From Paragonimus westermani (lineage: Eukaryota; Platyhelminthes; Trematoda; Plagiorchiida; Troglotrematidae): a stretch of DNA of 64,000 nucleotides. Each line of letters starts with the position of its first letter. The first letter of the stretch is position 1. The notes under the pieces are model-generated. The model saw only the letters and a list, made by a program, of their open reading frames with translations. It did not search any database and was not told the DNA's origin. Positions 59,601-64,000 of the stretch are shown here, one piece after another. The stretch is taken from assembly GCA_008508345.1 (NCBI GenBank), contig QNGE01001223.1, positions 90,908-154,907 of the forward strand. The letters run 5' to 3'. The translations under genes and the position numbers were made by a program.

Positions 59601-62600
59601 ACATGTGTATCACAACTTGCATCTCCCCAAACCTCACAGCAGCAGCGTTGTGTGAAGCGGAAGCCTGCTTCATCACACACGACTTGCCCATCATCCCTAA
59701 TAGTAGCTACACATTTCTTTGGGCACGACAAGCTGCCTGATTCATTGCTACTAAGGGAGGTTACAGGTGTGTACAATGCCAGCTGGAATACCGAAGTCAC
59801 AGGTATTGGCATGGTTCGAATGAGTAGACCAAATTAGAGATTCACCACAACGGTCACAGACTGCAGTATAGCATTAGAGAAAATGAGAAACTGGTTTCAT
59901 ATTCCCGAATGCATCTGCCCTCGGAAGGACAGGTCATAATGTGCTTTGCTTATTGTAAAAACCTACTCTAACTATCAGTCTTGATTATCGGCCAGTAAGT
60001 TCAGTGGTTACACATTCATCTCTCTGGATCACGTTTGTGAGAGTGATGGTCGCATTTTACGAGTTCAGGTTATGGTACGTAATAATCGAATGTTTGTAAG
60101 TCACTTATATTCCGTTCAGACTGCGGTGACATTGTGTTGGGACCAGCCTTTATGCAGTGTATATTGTAAACGTATACACATTTGTCTCATAACAGGCAGA
60201 ACAAAACATTCGCTGTCAAATACTCATTTGTTCGTTCATTCCTATGACTGTTCAGTTCACTTGTTAAGTCAACAGTTTCACCAGTGTTTATACACACGTA
60301 TGTTGCCGGACGAACTATGAGCACGTGTACTACTTGTTTACCTGTACTTTTTGGCCTATGTGTGATCTACTCACAGTCTGCTACAAATCGTGCATCCACT
60401 CCCGCATTTCTACTTTCCTGGCCAGTTGTATCATGATGAGATCCAAGTCAACTTTGTCACCAGTTCGGTTTTTTCCACTAAATAAGTTTTGGTCCGCATC
60501 AGGGTGATCTTGCACACTTGGCCAGGAATACAAAAAAACGAACATCGTACAGTGAATGCTAAGGTTCTTTATGGGTAGACCAGTTTTCATCCGGGTCCAG
60601 AAAGTCAGTCATATTGACATCTTGTATCTGACTGCGTCACTGTGCACATCAGCCATGAGAGATGTGCATCATGCGTTCTTGTGGGGATGGAGACCTTAAG
60701 TTCGCCGTGGCTACATCCGACCAAATAACCTCCTAATGGGCTTAGCGGGCTATCAGCCGGAAATCACTGCATCTAACACAGACGAACAGTGTACTGAGCT
60801 TTATCGGGTTTTGAAATGAGAGGAATATGTGATTCAGACCTGACTGAGTGCAACGTAACAGTACCATATTGAGCTGAATAATTCTGCTCTCAATGAGGGT
60901 TAATAATCTTATATGTTGCACAGCAATAGGCTTTTGTGAACAAGCCATCAATTCTCGTTGGTTTACCTATCTGCACATTCAGCTAACTGATACTATATTC
61001 CGACTGACTCACTTTTATGATAGGCATATTTAGATCGTGTAATCGCAACCATAAGACAAAGAAAAACAATTGATGGTATGCGAAAATAATTACTTATCTG
61101 TCTTACCACGGGATACTGATTACTCAATAAAACACCAAAACAGTAGATAAATCTACCTATACATCTCGGACCTGTTTCGTAAAGAACTTGTTGACAACGA
61201 TGTGCCATTAAATCACTCTATCGAGAAACGACCAGGTAGCAGTTTTAGGCACATGACACCAAAGTTCTGTTACACTATTGTCTCAGGTAGTTAGCACTCA
61301 AATGAAATTTTCAAGTAAGGCTAGTCTTGAGATTGTCCTCTGTTAGCGTGTCGACTGAGAGCTCGGTTCTCGTCAGAGGTGACAATAGAAACGCCACTGA
61401 TAGCAACTTCTAAATGAGGGCTTTTAATACAGTACTGATTAAGAAAAAACAAGCGGAAATCAAAGATCCAACAAATATTTGATACAGCTACAATATAATT
61501 GTTTAAATTTAGCCCTCCAGATTGCAAACGATGCAAATCAAAGTCAAATTGACTCTTGATCATGGTACTGATGCTGTCTCATCGTTTGGTTACTACGCGT
61601 TTACCAAGGAGTTGTAAAGGTCAGAAATGAGATAACCAGCGGAACAAACAACCCTTACTTCTGTTTGCATCTAACGTTACAAAAAGTTTTTAATATCGCG
61701 CTACCATGAAATTTGATTTGCCCATAGTGTTTATGCCCGTACCTCCTACAGTTTGATGTAAGAATAGTTTCAGCAAGGTTTTTGGTTTCTGAATTTCACC
61801 TTTGTGACGATTCTTATATCTCGGGCCGTTTGATCACTTTTAATCTGTACTCCCTTTTTAGCTGATGATAATCATTTCAAGGTGATGACAGTCCAGTAAG
61901 CGTAGTCCCCATCACCTACTTTGAACGTAGTCTTTGCCCTGACACACACACTTACACATAAGCGTGCTGCTATCTTGAACAGGGTCATACAGGCTTTCTA
62001 AAGGCATGAACAAATTGGCACATGACAACGCACCAGTTTACATTTGGCGTTCGCGCTTCGGCCAAGTGACACACGACGCAAAACGAGCACGCTTTTCCTG
62101 GGCTCTCATTCCATCTAAGGCCATCAGAGAGGCAGCATCAGTAGGAATTTTTGTGTAGAAATGGCTTATAACACTCAGAAGACTAAGGTTGCAGCCAAAC
62201 ATTGGGTGATTATGAACCGAGAAGTGAATCTGAGAGGCTTAGTTACGAGAGATCATCTCGCAGATAGTTTAGTCTATCGTAGCACGCAGCAGACAGAAGC
62301 AAACGAGGTGACAGCATGTATAGTTGTTGCATAGATGGCTAATGGACTCTAGTTGAAGAAGTGCAGAATAGACCATCTTCGGATCATATGAACACACAAA
62401 AATCGTCATACTGGTACCCAACATTACTTCGTTTAAAACTTGGGAGATAAAACCTCAACACACTAATGTGGTTAAAGGAGCTATGGAAGTTGAGAATGTG
62501 AATAACCTTATTTACCACTGGTTTACATTGAATCAATAAGTGTGTTCTGCTTACAACCGGTTTCATAAGGTTGGCTACGTACGCGATGGTTGATCCGAAT

Positions 62601-63169
62601 ATTGTTTACCGTAAAGTCACCTTCCATCTGAAAAACGAAAATCGACCGTTTTTAATGGTAGCCACTGTAAGGGCGGACCATCAGTTTCCAACATACTGGG
62701 ATAATGGCCGGCGCAGCAGTCAGAAAATGCTTACTTCAAAACTTACATTAGTGATTATAACGATGATATTTATGGGAGAATAACACTTGTGAAGGGGGCA
62801 GCTTTGCGTATATGTTAGCTGTTCCGTGTTTACTATGTAATACATATATCCAGTACTTTTCAGTTACTTCCTCAGTTGGCTAGATCGTGAATTGAAGCAT
62901 TTCGCCACTTTCCAATGTCTCCGCAAATGCTCTGACTAGATGTTACGTAAATATCGATTGTTGATAATTTCTTCAATTACCGAAGAAATCACCAACAACT
63001 GCGATATCTTTGCTTTAATCAAGTTAGGTGAAAATCTCTGCATGCAAACACATATGTATATACTACTAGTCACCTATATACTTCATTTGAACATGACGAT
63101 TAGCCTGCGTTGCCGCCATTCACCTTTCCGAAGGTAGCGAAGTTTGGCGTTCGTTAAGGTACACTCATC
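56603..63169. other. no gene recognised
   Basis: Long stretch with scattered short open frames. One minus-strand frame at 59812-59597 is Cys-rich (eight Cys in about 40 residues, CPKKC ... RCCC) but has no matching family or confirmed splice sites. Probably intron or intergenic DNA. Confidence 0.4.
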
Positions 63170-63312
63170 TTCAAGTTGACCATCACTCACATTTGATCGC
63201 AGCGTTCGCATTCAGATAGACTTTCCAGCCAGCCTCTTTCGAAAAAAGGCTGGCTGGAAAGTCTATCTGAATGCGAACGCTGCGATCAAATGTGAGTGAT
63301 GGTCAACTTGAA
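63170..63312. repeat. 143-bp near-perfect palindrome
   Basis: Arms 63170-63239 and 63243-63312, 70 bp each, pair with one mismatch (63236/63246) around a 3-base spacer. The arm sequence belongs to the SINE body family seen at 47985, 54885 and 55870. Such fidelity is out of keeping with the decayed repeats around it. Confidence 0.9.
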
Positions 63313-64000
63313 AATAAACCAAATCCCTGACTACTCATCAGTACACTCATCTCTTGATGCCACATCAAGCTTTGTTGAGTCATAACGTGACTAGTGGGAA
63401 TAACCCAATACTTTTAAACGAGTCTGCAATCGTGGTCACGCGGCAGAATTGAGTTGCATACAAAATGTCGAGTTGAAATTTGAAGCTGTGTGCCATGGGT
63501 AAGCTGTGACTGGGTAAGTTAGAACACTGGATTACCAAAGCTTTGAGGCTTTCATGGAATGTTATGCATATCCCACTTTTTGGTACCGATGTGTTGGGAG
63601 TTGTAGATAGCTGGTGCAGAGAGGGTCAATAACACTGGTGACACTTTCTGAATAGAAGGCCGGAATAAACATTAGCTTCCTCAATTTAATCAGTATCCAT
63701 TATTTTGTGCTTAAATCACAGTTCAGATAAGCACTTGGAAAGTAATCGTGTTTATACCGCAAGTTAAAACTCTCTACACAAATGAAGTGTTGATTGATCT
63801 CTTCAGGAAAACTCTGTGAATTTCAGGATGTACCAGCCACTATGCTATGCTGAGTCATGTTGAACCATTTGTATGTAATAAGTAGAACGCACTATACGAT
63901 AAAAATATATATTCCTGATGTTAATGTTGAAAGTAACCAGGAGCAGGATGCTTTACTCCTCCAGCTGCATCGTTAAAAACTTCCAGGTGTTCGAGTGTAC
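63313..64000. other. no gene recognised
   Basis: Nothing beyond ordinary AT-leaning sequence to the end of the window. Confidence 0.5.

Overview
This is non-coding-rich eukaryotic DNA, most likely from a parasitic flatworm (trematode or cestode); the species cannot be named from the sequence. Grounds: almost no long open frames, many decayed retroelements of the classes typical of flatworm genomes (CsRn1-like and other Ty3/gypsy, BEL/Pao, RTE-like and CR1-like LINEs, a Penelope-like element, a CACTA/EnSpm-like DNA transposon), tRNA-derived SINEs, and coding exons joined by very short introns (26-43 nt).

Layout. 1-270: 3' end of a gypsy element. 2185-2414 (-): one clear exon of a conserved TMEM106-family gene, the only recognisable host gene. 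3.3-11.8 kb: LINE fragments in both orientations. 11.77-16.07 kb (+): a decayed CsRn1-clade LTR retrotransposon with gag, protease, RT, RNase H and integrase in order. 19.55-22.38 kb (+): a nearly full-length but broken CR1-like LINE. 23.56-25.73 kb (-): a BEL/Pao remnant. 26.3-26.7 kb (+): a MULE/FAR1-like N-terminal fragment. 29.78-34.52 kb (-): the most interesting block, a CACTA-type transposase followed 29 bp downstream by a multi-exon gene whose C-terminal part matches the DUF4806 family. 40.3-41.1 kb (-): Penelope-like RT. 47.8-64 kb: a SINE family, fold-back DNA, a 588-base assembly gap, a second gypsy 3' end and a striking 143-bp near-perfect palindrome.

The CACTA/DUF4806 pair is the best candidate for something undescribed. 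Both genes are on the minus strand, and the second reads open through five exons with consistent phase. Both apparent large breaks in the transposase coincide with single-N assembly joins flanked by near-identical duplicated sequence. It therefore looks much less decayed than its neighbours and may be a recently mobile two-gene transposon.

Everything else is old repeat debris or intron/intergenic sequence. No true tRNA, rRNA, CRISPR or bacterial-type operon was seen.
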